Source: Cyrtodaria siliqua
Lineage: Eukaryota > Mollusca > Bivalvia > Adapedonta > Hiatellidae
Length of the DNA stretch: 64,000 nucleotides
Assembly: GCA_037043455.1 (NCBI GenBank)
Contig: JAWPHD010000242.1
Location: 124,001 to 188,000 of the forward strand
Reading direction: 5' to 3'
In this document: positions 34,675 to 46,979 of the stretch, piece after piece
Numbering within the stretch: the first letter of the stretch is position 1
How the letters are laid out: every line of letters begins with the position of its first letter
Translations under genes and position numbers: made by a program
Notes under the pieces: generated by a model
The model's database searches: none
What the model was told of the DNA's origin: nothing
Seen by the model: only the letters and a program-made list of their open reading frames with translations

Positions 34675-36461
34675 GCGGCTACAGTGAGGTTGTAAAAAAT
34701 CGTATTTCTTGAAATCTGTTTCAAATAATTTTATAATATTTACTGATATGAAAGTGAATATATAAACCTGTATTGCCATATAATTTAATTTACTTGATTT
34801 ATAAAAGTGTAATAACTATTAAAAATGTCCACGTAATATTTGATCGGCCCTCGTATATTGTTATTTTACCTAGCGATTATCATCCAGACTCACCTTTGAC
34901 ACGTGTATCGGAAGATAGTTTACGAATCAAAACTGTAATTTGCTCTTAAATTTCTGTAAAGAATCTGGCTCGCGTATATTAAATGGCAGAATGGGCGAGG
35001 ATGGTAATGTCGGTAATTTCACATATGTAAGCAGTCTAGGGAGTAGTGTAATTGATTACGTTTTATCAAATGAATCTATGTTTGGAATGTTTGACATATT
35101 TAAAGTGAATGACGCAAATATCATATCTGATCACCGTGATATCGAATTTTCCATTATCTCAATTAATGACGCACATAACAAAAATGAGCCTGTTCAAAAC
35201 AGTACCGAAAATGTTGAATTTACTTACAAATGGGTGAATGATAATTGCGCTGAATATAAGACATGATCAATGAAGATGATATAAAAGAAAAATTAAATAA
35301 TTTAATAAATGAACTTGATGCGCTTAATAGCAACGAATGTATAGACGAAAATATTAATTATTTTCTTGGCATAACGGACGATATTTGCTCTCCACTAACA
35401 GGTTCCAAAGCAAAACTTTTGAAAGTACCGAAAAAAAAATGGTACAAGAGGGGACATACTGGATGTCATACAATCTATGTACACTAGTGTTAATTCAAGG
35501 GTTAAGCATATGAATACCCTCAGCGACGATGTTTGCTTGGCGTGAGACAGAGCGAATGCTTGTCGCAATTTTTGTTTAAACCTCAACGATTTAGAGGAGC
35601 AATTGACATTAAATGGGGTCGAGGGTGTAGAGATGCTATGATTACTCTATGTTTGTTATTATATGCAGATGATATAGTTCTATTTGCAAAATAGGAAAAT
35701 GATTTACAAGCATTACACGTATTAGCTGTATATTGTGAGAGATGGAAATTGATCATTAATTGTTATAAAACTAAAGTAATGGTGTTTAAAAAAAGAGGAA
35801 GATTACGAAATAATTTAATAAAAAAATATTATAAGGAAAACGAGCTACAATTAATACATTCAAATATTTGGTTATTGTCTTTACATATGGTGGGTCATTC
35901 AATGAAACTGATAAAATGTTATCTAGTCAGTCATTAAAAGCAATATTTAAACGTAACAAACATCTAAATAACTTTACTAATCTATCGCCAAAACACACGC
36001 TTGATTTATTTGAGAAGCTTGTTACACCCGTATTAAATTATTCTTCAGAAGTGTGGGGTTTCCATAAAGGCCAACAAGTAGAAAGGACACATTTGAGTTT
36101 TTGAAAACGACTATTAGGGGTAAAGTGTCTACACAAAATAACTTATATACGGAGAATCAATGAGGGTGGCTTATAAAACGAGGAGATTATAGTTAATTAT
36201 AAAATACTGGCTAACAATATGTACATCTGATGAAAATAAATATATAGAAAGTTATATGATATGCTTGCACAAAGGGCAGGCAATGTAAACCCATTTCTAA
36301 ATGTATTTTAGCAAATACTTAAAGACAATTTAATTCAAAATTGGAACACAGAATTAAACAATTCATCAAGATTGTTATAGATATATAGCTACTTTCGATT
36401 TTAATCAAAATCTTGATGTTTTAAATATCAATAAATTCCGAAAGGCCTTTACAAGACTATA

Positions 36462-36857
36462 CTCGGCAAAAAAAGTTTTGGACTAGTGTATATAAAGTCA
36501 TATAAAAATAAAACTAGTGGACAGAATTTAAGTATCTTATTTTAGTAACCAAGGTCTACCATACCCGGTTAATTTGGTACCTTAAAAATGAAATTCCAAA
36601 CCAGATTTGATTTTAAAAAATATCGCGAACACACAAAGGGTCTGTAAAAAAGGTTGCAAAGTCCATAAAAAGTAACAGTTACGAACACATTCGAGTAACC
36701 AATAAAAAGATTATCATTTTTTCGCAAACTTTCATTGTAAACGAAAATTATTGTTGATTGTTGATCTATTATGAATTATCAACTGAGATAATAAGGGTTA
36801 TGGTCGAATGCCATGGTTGAGCGATCATTGCCATGGTCCAAAACTTTTTTTACAGAG
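36462..36857. mobile_element. mariner-type MITE, 396 bp, TA target duplication
   Basis: It is bounded by TA on both sides (36460-36461 and 36858-36859). The termini CTCGGCAAAAAAAGTTTTGG and the reverse complement of TTTTTTTACAGAG match at about 19 of 22 positions. It splits the LINE relic between FTRLY and KILLT-like sequence. No transposase is encoded. Confidence 0.8.
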
Positions 36858-37497
36858 TATAAGATTCTCCTCACATAGGCTAGAACTTGAGACAGGCCGA
36901 TGAAAAAATACGGAAAGAGTCCCCTACGACGATAAAAATTGTAAACAATGTAAATTTGTTAGAAGACGAATATTACTTTGTAATAGAATGTAAAAACTAC
37001 AATGAAATAAGAAAGATGTATAAAAAACAATACTTTTGGAAAAGTCGTAGTTTCATGAAATTTGAAACAATTAATGAACATGATGAAGCATAAAAAAAAG
37101 AAACACGAAATTAGGAATATACGTATATAAAGCGTTCGAATGAACAATGTTTAATGTTTTATCGCCTTTCAGGCCTATCGCACGAGCCCTTTTCTCATTG
37201 GTCATTTGAGCCATTTTCTTTAACTTATGTGTTCTATTGCTATAGGAATTGATTATCTACCGAATGAACCACACGATATCGACTTTCTTGCATAACACGA
37301 AATGCACGTGTATAATATGCTGAATCGCTCGTGCGGCACAAATGTACATGAAATAGACACTATAAAACCGATTTATAAGATGGAACATGTTGATATGTTG
37401 ATGTGTGTGTTGAACCAGTACACAGCAAATTTTAAAGCAACAGGTATAGAAATAAAAATGTTATTTTAATCTGAAAAGAGTCTAGTTGTAAGTTTTG

Positions 37498-38340
37498 TTA
37501 AAGCTACAGAGTCCCTATATCAATCAATTTCTTCTTTGTAGGCGTGTCTTTATTTGTAACTTCACGTTCACCAGCTCAAGTCAAAATCGGGTATTTAAGC
37601 GAGCAATTATAGCGAAGGAAATCATTTACTGTATATTCATCGACCAGTGCACATCGTACCTATACACAGGTAACAGTCATTTTTACAAATAAAAAAGTTA
37701 GCTTTCTTTCGGGGCTCGAACACACGACCTTCTGTTTTCAAGTCCTGTGCTCTATCCACTGAACTACAACGCTACTTGTGAAAATAGTATACTAACTACC
37801 ATATATTATGAGGCAAAATAACTTAACATATTTGAACGCAACTTATGATGGATCAATAAATATGCAGACCATATTGTCGCACGTGTAAATTAACATTGCC
37901 TGGTGTACTACTGTATCTTATCAATATGAAACTAATACTTAGCCTCAAATCAGTCATATCTCGACTTGTTATTTAGCGCTTGAAGAGTTTGTGTGCGCGC
38001 TCTTGTTATTACGTAATGCCTATTTAGTGTTAAAAATGCTACAAAATACCAATATATAGCAGTGGTCTAGAGGTTCAGCGTACATCTTTCAAATTTTGCA
38101 AGTGCAAGGCCGTGGTTCAAATCCCATTTCGGGCAACTATTTGTTTAACACATATATTCTGGAGCCGTATATTTATCGTTGTTACCTGTGCGGAGGCTAA
38201 ATAAAGATGTGAAATTTTATGTATCGATTTCTCCTTATATACCGACTTTTGGGGTGTTCGTCGATTTGAAACTACTTCACACGTGACTCATTCATATTCA
38301 TGAGTTATTACCAGTTAAAATAGGGACTGAACAGCTTTAA
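37498..38340 (+). mobile_element. TTAA-flanked element, full-length reference copy (835 bp)
   Basis: TTAA flanks at 37498-37501 and 38337-38340. The 16-bp termini AGCTACAGAGTCCCTA and, inverted, AGCTGTTCAGTCCCTA match at 13 of 16 positions. It contains a minus-strand tRNA-like module (37700-37776) and a plus-strand one (38058-38136), which point outward. There is no coding capacity. The TTAA target suggests mobilisation by a piggyBac-type transposase encoded elsewhere (family knowledge). Confidence 0.85.
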
Positions 38341-38349
38341 GTACAATAA

Positions 38350-38872
38350 CCAAAGATCTCTCCCAAGAACTCTCAAGAATTCTTAAATCAAATGAATACC
38401 ATTTATGATGAATGGTGCATGCTTAAGTCAGAATACGGACGTATATGAACTTACAGAATTGATATTTAGAAACATCTGACGCCCTATTGAAAACTTATTT
38501 TGAATTATTTTAATCTGTAAAACAAGTTCATTACGGTTTCTTTAACTATATATGCGTGTACTGTGATATATATGTGTGTACAAAAACTACCAACCAATGT
38601 ACTGTTGCCATCTAACTATATTGAAATCAATAATTGTATTACAAGTAAACAATGTTCATGGGACATATTTGGCTTACTATTAAAATATATTCTATTTAAT
38701 GAAAAATGCTATATGGTGCATTGTCAACATTCTAGCGCCTTTACGTAGCATCGGATATTTACCAAACTTTGTCAGAGACGTGTAATATCAGTAAGAGATC
38801 GGATGAGTTAAAAAAAACACGCTAATATTGAATAATAAACATCAAAGTTATGACCCTTGATTTAGTCAGACA
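38350..38872. other. Unassigned, with mollusc-repeat scrap
   Basis: 38735-38865 holds 'tagcgcctttacgtagcat' and 'aaagttatgacccttgattt', blocks seen in the neighbouring 43-bp array and the 27.2-27.5 kb satellite. There is no coding signal. Confidence 0.45.
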
Positions 38873-39439
38873 TTCTATATTTTGCCTTGTCAACACCCTA
38901 GCGCCTAATACAACCACTGCAAACAAACCGTCAAATGCAGAGGGGTAGGACCCCCCCATTCATATTCATTTTGTCATTTTTTGTTCATGCTCATTAAAGG
39001 TCTTCATCATGACCCCTGCATTGTTTCAGGTGCCATCTCGCTCAAATCACTAAGAGCAGTGGCAGAAAAACAATAAACGTGGCTCCAGCGTAAATGGAGT
39101 TTTTACGATAGAATTTGCAGCAACTCTGCAGTTCAGGGTGAGAAGGTTCTAGACCCATTTTACATATTTTATCTCGATGTACATGGAAGATGAGCCTGGC
39201 ATGTTCATGCCTGTTAGGCGCCATATAACCTGTAATGTGTTGGTGCGCCTTAAAACCCCAATTCAACTAGTCAGACATTCTATAGTTTGCCTTGTCAACA
39301 CCCTAGCGCCTAGTCAGACATTATATAGTTTGCCTTGTCAACACCCTAGCGCCTAGTCAGACATTCTATAGGTTGCCTTGTCAACACCCTAGCGCCTAGT
39401 CAGACATTCTATATTTTGCCTTGTCAACACCCTAGCGCC
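38873..39439. repeat. 43-bp tandem array split by a ~350-bp insert
   Basis: Units start at 39268, 39311, 39354 and 39397, exactly 43 bases apart ('tagtcagacattctatag', 'ttgccttgtcaacaccctag'). A fifth unit at 38875-38917 is separated from them by 38918-39267. The insert ends with the SINE-like tail module also seen at 17187-17290, so the array existed before the insertion. Confidence 0.9.
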
Positions 39440-39509
39440 TTACTTTTGAATCTAATCTTTACCAAGCTTGGTCAGAATCTTAATATCAATGAATATCAGA
39501 CTTACGGCT

Positions 39510-39660
39510 GTACTTAAGGTTGTACCCCTGTTGTCAACCCTTATATGTTTGTGATGTGCTATTTTACTGAATGTATTTGTGATGTACTTTTTGTATCACC
39601 TTTGTATTGTAATACTTGTTGGAGTGACTGTGTTCTGTGAATGCCTCTTCCTGTTGGACT
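39510..39660 (+). repeat. Penelope-tail-like fragment (plus orientation)
   Basis: 'cccctgttgtcaaccctt' followed by 'gtttgtgatgt' matches the reverse complement of the tail at 54100-54130, where 'ccctattgtcaaccctttt' and 'gtttgtgatgtc' are read. Confidence 0.55.
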
Positions 39661-40882
39661 TATAACCTTTTTTTTACTAAGATGAAAAAGATGAACAATT
39701 CGAACAAGAAGTTTCGCATTCACATAATTCAGCCATCCAAAACCAGTTTTAAATGCAGAATATGCTTATATGCATATTCATGCAATAAAAGATATGCATG
39801 CAATAAAAGATACGGTAAAGTATTGGAAAGTTGTATAATTTTGGATATTAAATCAATATAATAGAAGTAAAAATTTACTGGGCTTGACTGTTCGGATTTT
39901 TGATAAAATGCATTTTCACGAATTTAAAGTGCCATTTTTGGTTTATAGCACATTGTTGATCTATTTGTTATATTTTTCATGCATTGTTAAAATTGGGAGT
40001 TTTGAATTTGTTTTGCTTATATGGAACTGAGTGTATGAATACAATATTTTGGCATTTCAGTGTTTATGTTTTTAAAGGGAGCTTTCATTCATGAGACAAG
40101 TTCTTTTTTAGAAGATGCATGACCCCCACTTTTCTGTGGATTTTTGGCAGCATATGTGTCTTTTGTGATGATAATGTAAGTTATTCATTTTTAATTTGGG
40201 CCTAGATATGAATGACAACATGGCATTTAATTTTTAATTCATACACAACTCAATGCAAAAATCAATGGGCGTGTTACACCTTAGCTTTCCAAATTCCGGA
40301 AGAGGAAGAGGGCGCCTGAAGTACTTCCGGTTTGAACTTTCGGTTTCTAATTGAAGAGTCAGCAAGGGGAGAGAACCGTTAGGTTTACTTTTTACAATAT
40401 CCCGATGCACGGGCAATACCAGACCGGTGGAAATTGGTAGATTTAAATGTGATTATCAAATATCCGCATTTAGATAAATCTTTATTATATGTAAATATAA
40501 TTTTAAAAGATGCCTATACTACTCGTATGCTTTATGAGTTGAAATACGTATTTTGTATTAGAGATTAATTTGTTTTATGTTATGTCAATGCACTTACGAA
40601 GATTAAGTGTTTTTTTCTGCTGTTAGCCTTTTCTTTTTCAGTTGCCATGGAAAAAGTTGCCGTTGTTTTTTTGCAGGTCGCTGTCCTATTTCCACATGGT
40701 GCCGTGTGGATTGTGTCAACAGCTCAATCACTACATTCAAGACGTGCCCAGGAAACTTCTCCCAAAGGACGAGAACATTAGTGTTACAGTTAATACCCTT
40801 AAACAAAGCAGAATAAAACATACAAGACAATTTAGGTAAAAAACTGTGTAACTTGCTTCAAACATTACACGAACACTGGAAC
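39661..40882. other. Unassigned
   Basis: No protein recognised in either strand. The paired open frames near 40.6-40.84 kb are mutual shadows without motifs. Confidence 0.35.
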
Positions 40883-40928
40883 TTAAGATGTACGCTGGGT
40901 TTGGGTTAGAACCCAGCGTACATCTTAA
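40883..40928. repeat. Perfect 19-bp hairpin bounded by TTAA
   Basis: 40883-40901 and 40910-40928 are exact reverse complements around an 8-nt loop; both outer ends read TTAA. It could be a minimal TTAA-type foldback or a hairpin RNA precursor. Confidence 0.75.
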
Positions 40929-41478
40929 CAATAATATAACAATAATACGGCACAGATTAAATCCAGTTATGTGATTTGGGTATTTCCACCATGCCTTTTC
41001 CTCATATCCAGATATGCTTTCAAGTTGCAGGACATATGTAAGAAGTTTTAATAACTTGTGTCACTCCTGGGTAAAGTTGGAGCCCCTTCCACCTTTATTC
41101 ATAAAGGGGAGGCCTATTACTGCTATCTGTAAAACTGTATGGCACTGTGTCATATTGGGGAAATGGGTAATACAGGTGGACCCCGAGTCGCTGTCCATGG
41201 TAAGTTAGCGTATTATCGGGAGTAGACACTATGATGACATGCGTCGCTGATTCTCTAGTGTTGTTAGGCAGTCGGTTGTCTCCCCGGGCCTCATCAAAAC
41301 ACTCTGTTTTAAACAAACTCTGTAGCCAGTTAAAGTGTCACTTAGTGAATTGTATTCAGAAAAGAACATGTATTTGGGGCAAAGTTGAATAAATGAGCTG
41401 TTTTTTAACCATAATAGTTATTTAGTTTATGAAAAATTACTTGCTTTCAATTAAAGCATGCCGTTGCATCAAAGTACA

Positions 41479-41929
41479 GGTCATACTACACCAATTCATT
41501 TTCCATATGCCTACCTTATAGCTCTAAGCTCTGTACTGAGTTCCCTAATATAGGAAGCTATATTTTTTGTTACTTGTTTTGAAAGACCTAACTTAGTTTT
41601 ATCAAAAAAACGTACGTAAGCCGTACGTTGAGTATGTTTTGAAAAAGATGTTTGGGTCGGATGGAGCTGACCCACCTACTTGCATGTAGAAACATGAGGA
41701 ACTTTTTTTTTTTGATTATGCAACACATTATGAATACATTGCACAAATGTATGATTTAACCTTTATAAGTACTCTTTAAAAGTTGAATTTTAATTTTTTA
41801 GCAAGATATTTTGGTTTGTTTACCTTGTCAACCAATGAAAATTAAGAGATTCTGTGTAATAGCTCCGAATTTACCCTGGAACTTTTTCCCTGCCCGCTGA
41901 TTGGTTGGTAATTGGTGTAGTCTGATCTA
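41479..41929. mobile_element. MITE, copy A (451 bp), ACTACACCAATT termini
   Basis: It begins GGTCATACTACACCAATTC and ends AATTGGTGTAGTCTGATC, an inverted pair of about 15 bp. It is nearly identical to 43176-43641. The interior 'acgtaagccgtacgttgagt' is itself palindromic. No coding capacity. Confidence 0.85.
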
Positions 41930-43175
41930 AAGAGACATTTAAACCTGACCGAAGTTGTTTTTTTCTTGCTAAATTGTTTGATACATTCAATCGAAGAAAA
42001 AGAATGTCATTCTTTTTTAGAAAAAAATCCTTTTCGACAAAATATGAGGGCTTAAAAGAGTTAGGCTAAAGCAGAATTCCTTCGTTTTTTACGCGTAAAT
42101 CCAGATTCTTCAAAATGCCATATCTTGACAACCGTTCCACTCTTTTGCTTCAAATAAAGAGATTTTAAATTGATTTCATCAACAACATGTGATTTTCAAC
42201 CAGTTGAAGCTATCTTGAAAATAATATCTACTCAAAAATGATAATTGTGATTTTCAGGGGTCAAAATAGCAGATTTTACCATAAAACGCCACTGTTTTTG
42301 TATATATTCAAAATCTGCCTTCAAATGAATTAATTAACATTATTCAGCAGTATCTATATGTGAAACCATCAAGAAAATGCAACTTTTCAGTTTGGAAATG
42401 ACAAAAAATAATTCTGAGACTATCCTCCCCAACTCCATTTTTAGGGCCATGCCATGTTTTACAATATGCTCATTACACAAGATTGCCTGTTACTGTACTG
42501 TTCATTGTATTTTTTTTATTAGATATAGTTTATACTATCTTTCCAGGTCATTTTCATGTTACCATGCAGCCATTAAGCACTGTTTAACGCGCAGATCCAT
42601 GATAATTCATTAAAATGAAGGGGGTGGGGTAGAAAAAAACTTTTGAAAACATACAAAAGGTCATATATTTTGCCAACTAAATAATTTAATTTGTAAAATG
42701 TATTAAACCGCATAACATATTTGCATATTGACACTAACCGTTTAGAAGCGATAAACTCAAAGTCAGAGTTTACCTCAACATCTTTTTCAAAACAGACATA
42801 AGCGGCTTTTCGACATCTTTTCGGACAGATGTAGATTGTCGCTTTCTGATATTTTGTCAAGCAATGTATGCAAAGCCCTCAGAAATGAATAAAACTTACT
42901 AGATATACCTTTAACTGTGTCAAACATGTGCATTACAGGCCAAGTTTGTATGCCAGGTGTCAGGTATGGCTAATTTTGTGTCCACAACCCTTAATAAAAT
43001 AAATCAAATTACCTATGTTGCATCATACAACTTTCAAATATTTAAAAACCATGAAAAGAGTTATAAGAAAAGTCAAAATACACCATAATTCAACATTTCT
43101 CACACTTTCAAGTCATTGTGTTAGAAAAGAAATTATGTCTACTTTCACTCTTACCCTATGCAGAATCTATCTTTA
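41930..43175. other. Unassigned spacer between the two MITE copies
   Basis: AT-rich, with no convincing coding or repeat signal. Because the flanking MITEs are in direct orientation they could pass for LTRs, but no gag/pol sequence lies between them. Confidence 0.5.
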
Positions 43176-43641
43176 GGTCATACTACACCAATTCATTTTC
43201 CATATGCCTACCTTATAGCTCTAAGCTCTGTACTGAGCTCCCTAATATAGGAAGCTATATATTTTATTACTTGTTTTGAAAGACCTATCTTAGTTTTATC
43301 AAAAAAACATACGTAAGCCGTACGTTGAGTATGTTTTGAAAAAGATGTTCGGGTCGGATGGTGCTGACCCACCTACTTGCATGTAGAAACATGAGGAAAA
43401 TGTAAAATATATACTTCTTTTTTTTGATTATTCAACACATTATGAATACATTGCACAAATGTATGATTTAACCTTTATAAGTACTCTTTAAAAGTTGAAT
43501 TTTAATTTTTTAGTAAGATTTTTGTGTTTGTTTACCTTGTCAACTAATCACAATTAAGAGATTCTGTGTAATAGCTCCGAATTTACCCTGGAACTTTTTC
43601 CCTGCCCGCTGATTGTTTGGTAATTGGTGTAGTCTGATCTA
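43176..43641. mobile_element. MITE, copy B (466 bp)
   Basis: Same termini and body as copy A, with an extra ~20-base 'aaaatgtaaaatatatac' segment near 43398 and few substitutions, which implies recent spread. Confidence 0.85.
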
Positions 43642-44459
43642 CACGAGTGCACCAGAGTCGCAAGTAGTGCTTACTCTTTGTTCGTCATTGTAGAGAGTGG
43701 TTGATCTTTGTTCCACATACAAGCAAGTTGTATTGCATGTTATGCCCCACGCATTTTTAATTTGCCTTTTATATTAAACATGTTTACTAGCATCAGAGGC
43801 GTCCAATTATTTTGTTTTTGTTTTTGCTGTAGCAGTTTGCATTTATTTAGAACAGTACCCATTATATATGTGGTGGTAAATCTGTATTTGTAAAACTAAA
43901 ATGATAAAATATGTATTTGTATTTGTTTGCGTATAAACAACGTTAGCACACCTGCGTGTCTGTGAAAGTTGACAATGTTTGTGTGTGCAGCACTTGTAAT
44001 TAATTGCACTGATATTATCTTCTTTGCTGAATTATAAAGGGCAACTTGAACACAGTGTGTCGTCCTCTTGAACAATGATATGTTCTATTCCTGAATTTCT
44101 TTCTAGCTCATAAACTTGCTTCTTGTATTCTCACTATATCTGTAATTAATATGTGCCCATACAATATAAATCAGTTGTTGTTCAATTGTTCGTTCCAAAC
44201 TTTAAGGGGCCCGCCACTTTAATAATTGAACAATAATGTTTAGGGTGAAATGTTGATATATGGCAGAATATATATGGCATTAAGTAAAAAAATATACTTA
44301 CTGCATACATTGCATGACATGTCTAATTTGTCCTATTCGTACAGCAACCGCGAATACAAACTTTTCCAGACGACTTTCTTATTGTAGAGGCTTGAGTTTT
44401 TTCTTTCGTAGTTGTATTTACCAGGAGGGTTTTGAAACGGATCGAATCAAACAACAAAT
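43642..44459. other. Unassigned
   Basis: No coding signal or recognised repeat. The 61-codon open frame at 43708 is motif-free. Confidence 0.35.
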
Positions 44460-46000
44460 ACAAGTATAAATAAGCGGCAAGGTATGTGACATCACAAACA
44501 TAAAGGGACTGACTAAAAAATTGCCTCCTACTGACTTTAGGAGTGCCGCCTTGGAACGGTTACTGGCAAACATAACGACTGACTATAGGACTGCCGCCTT
44601 GGAACGGTCAGTGGCAAACATAACGCTGGCGGTTTAAACCAGATTCTAGTGTGGACCAAACTTCACTCTTGTCATCCCATTGTCATCCCAATAAAACGGA
44701 ACAGTGTAAACAAGGCCATTCCCGTCAGGCCATTTCCTCTAACAAACTAGGCAGAATTAATGAAATATAAGTATAACACAAAGAATGATCACGTATATCA
44801 TGTATATATGAACGTAAAAAAATCGAAAGCCTAGAAAGACACAAAGTAAATGCTCAATGACTTGGCAGAATCCAGAGGAACAAAAGAATCAACCATTAAG
44901 GACACTCCAAACATGATAAAAAAAAAACGCAATGGTACCTTAGATCCGCACAGTACCACAAACAAAGAGCAATTTAACTATACAATGCAAAAGACAATAC
45001 ACAACAGAAAGAGTGGTGAAGACAGCGTTACCGACTTGGAACGGTCCAATATGGCCCACCGGTTAGCTTATATAGATTTAAGTGTACACAACCTCGCTAT
45101 TATCCTATCTTCGGTGCTCGAATTGACGAGACAGTGTAAATAAAAGCACATCCCATCAAAAGGAAATCTCTAACAATAAAGTCAACATCCAGAGAAACAA
45201 GGAAACGATACATGTATGTTATTGTAAAGATATATAAAATATAAACATAATTAGAAACACCTCAGAATGTATCAAGAATTGTACCTAACAACAACAGCAT
45301 TTGCAGCCCAAGAGAAAACCAATCTCGGGTACGACCAGAAAACCCGCGGGACAAAGGTTCATGCATCAACCTCCCATTTCAGGGTTTCAGAAGTTGCAAT
45401 CATGTAGTCCCACGAGGTTGTCCGGTCATCGCACAAGAGAAAAGTGAAGCGTTGTGACTGACTGTAGAGGGGTCATTCACCAAACATGAAGTGCGCTGTA
45501 ATATTAATGGGTCGTATCTTTTCCAAGACAAGATTGAACAAACATCAAACGTTACCATCCTTTCAGAATTTAGGTAGAAGTCATCATAGGTTCCACAATA
45601 TGTCTGGTCATCGCAGGGTGAAACCTGTTTGATAGACGTTTTAACAATTGATTAAAACTCAAATGGAAATGATCATAACCAAGGATCTTCTTTGTAAATC
45701 ATGTCACCAAAGAAGGCAAGTTGTGACCTTCTCTATAAGAGTAGATGTAATGGTCGAACGGAAAAATGTAGCATTCAATGACAACAGTCAACCAAAAACA
45801 CGCACAAAAACAAACAATACTTATAAATATTAATAAAATAAATACTGAAAAGTGGATCCATTGGAAGCAACAAACACAAACAAAAGATAAAAGGCAAGAT
45901 GTGACATCACAAACATGAAAGGGTTTACAATAAGGCTACCTCCTTAGAACAAAAGAACAAATCATTAAGACTGAGCCAAGACAAGATTTACAGACATTTT
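44460..46000 (-). repeat. Cluster of Penelope-like element 3' tails
   Basis: Several pieces match the non-coding tail of the Penelope-like element at 53.9-54.5 kb: 'gacatcacaaacataaaggg' (44488), a tandemly duplicated 'ccgccttggaacgg' block (44548, 44595), 'accgacttggaacggtcc' (45028), 'gtcatcataggttccacaat' (45580) and 'acaacagtcaaccaaaaaca' (45779). At 45841 the GGATCC dispersed block is embedded. No reverse transcriptase remains, so these are truncated tails in minus orientation. Open frames here are not genes. Confidence 0.75.
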
Positions 46001-46424
46001 CTATAGTTTTTTCTGCATAACAGATTTTCTTTAAACTTTTTGTACAGTAAGTCTGTTATATATATAGACAGAAAAGGCAAAAATAATGGTAGGTCACCGT
46101 GATTGTTAAAATTTTAAAAAATAATTTGTAATGCCACCGTCATGTCAATTGTCCAAAAGTCCATGAAATAGCTAAATAAGATATTTTTGAAGTCTAATCA
46201 TTTATTCATTGGTCACAATTCTGCTAAAATTGTAAAAGTAAAGAACATTTAATTACAATAACATTTAAAGCTCATCTTTATGTAAAACCTATAATTTTTT
46301 TACAAAATCTGTTGAGACCATTACCACAATTTATGCACAAATTAGCCCATAATGATACAATTTCCGTTTTGTTTCGTATGCTCCCAATAATAGATTTTTT
46401 TGACTTTCTAAGCACACAGTTTAA

Positions 46425-46968
46425 AGGGAATGTAACGACACAGCCAAACAAACTCTGTTATTGCGAGTTCTGAAAAACTTGAAAAAAGTTGAAAGAATTA
46501 TCAAAATCGGATGATAAAAAAAAAAAGATATGACCATTTAAAGGTTGTTCTAAAACGAATATGGGAGCCGCCATTTTTAGAACTATGACGTCATAGTTCC
46601 ATATTACCATATATGGAATATTGATACATATCATTTAAAACGAAGAAAATCACTGCAAATGAACGATTTTTTTACTGGTCATATAAAGCATTATTGCCAT
46701 TAAGTATTACATATTTTTCATACAGTTGCTGTCATTTTTTCCCTATAAATCAGTAAATTTTCATATTTATAAATATTCCATATATGGTCATTTAGAACCG
46801 TGATGTCATAGCTCTCAAAATGGCCGCCTACATATTCGTTTCAACAGAAACTTCAAATGATCATATCTTCTTTGTTTATTATCCGATTTTGATCATTCTT
46901 TCACCCTTATTCAAGTATTTCAGAACTCTCAATAATACAGATGGTTTGGCTGTGTCGCTACATTCCCT
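46425..46968. mobile_element. TTAA-flanked palindromic MITE, 544 bp, ~200-bp TIRs
   Basis: TTAA at 46421-46424 and 46969-46972. The termini AGGGAATGTAACGACACAGCC and, inverted, AGGGAATGTAGCGACACAGCC differ at one position. Similarity between the arms continues for about 200 bp through 'tcaaaatcggat.ataaa', 'cgaatatg' and 'tatgacgtcatag'. The middle holds a near-palindrome around 'ccatatatgg'. No coding capacity. The terminus differs from the 37.5 kb family, so it is a second TTAA family. Confidence 0.85.
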
Positions 46969-46979
46969 TTAACATATAT

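Larger units (their letters stand above)
33430..37092 (+). pseudogene. Third two-ORF-type LINE: ORF2 relic with internal deletion and insertions
   Basis: Endonuclease blocks are SGGI (about 33520), WLKCKG (33605) and LVLGDLNSRIG (33762-33795). After an insertion the frame resumes with LLNFCKESGSRILNGRMG, VIDYVLSNES and IISDHRDIEF (34940-35150), the SDH endonuclease motif. The linker ends at PKKKWYKRG (35440), and most of the reverse-transcriptase fingers and palm are deleted. It rejoins with LLYADDIVLFAK (35660-35690, an intact YADD), CERWKLIINCYKTKVMVFKK (35733-35792), and a C-terminal part with LNYSSEVWG (36030) and LETGR (36885). Stops and frameshifts are numerous. It is closely related in layout to the LINEs at 5.7 and 59.6 kb. 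Confidence 0.85.

Noticed and set aside
41479..43641. LTR retrotransposon bounded by the two 450-bp direct repeats
   Set aside because: Each repeat has its own inverted termini and nothing between them encodes gag or pol; two MITE insertions explain it.
44850..45143. 97-codon open frame
   Set aside because: It falls inside the Penelope-tail repeat, which is non-coding in its other copies.
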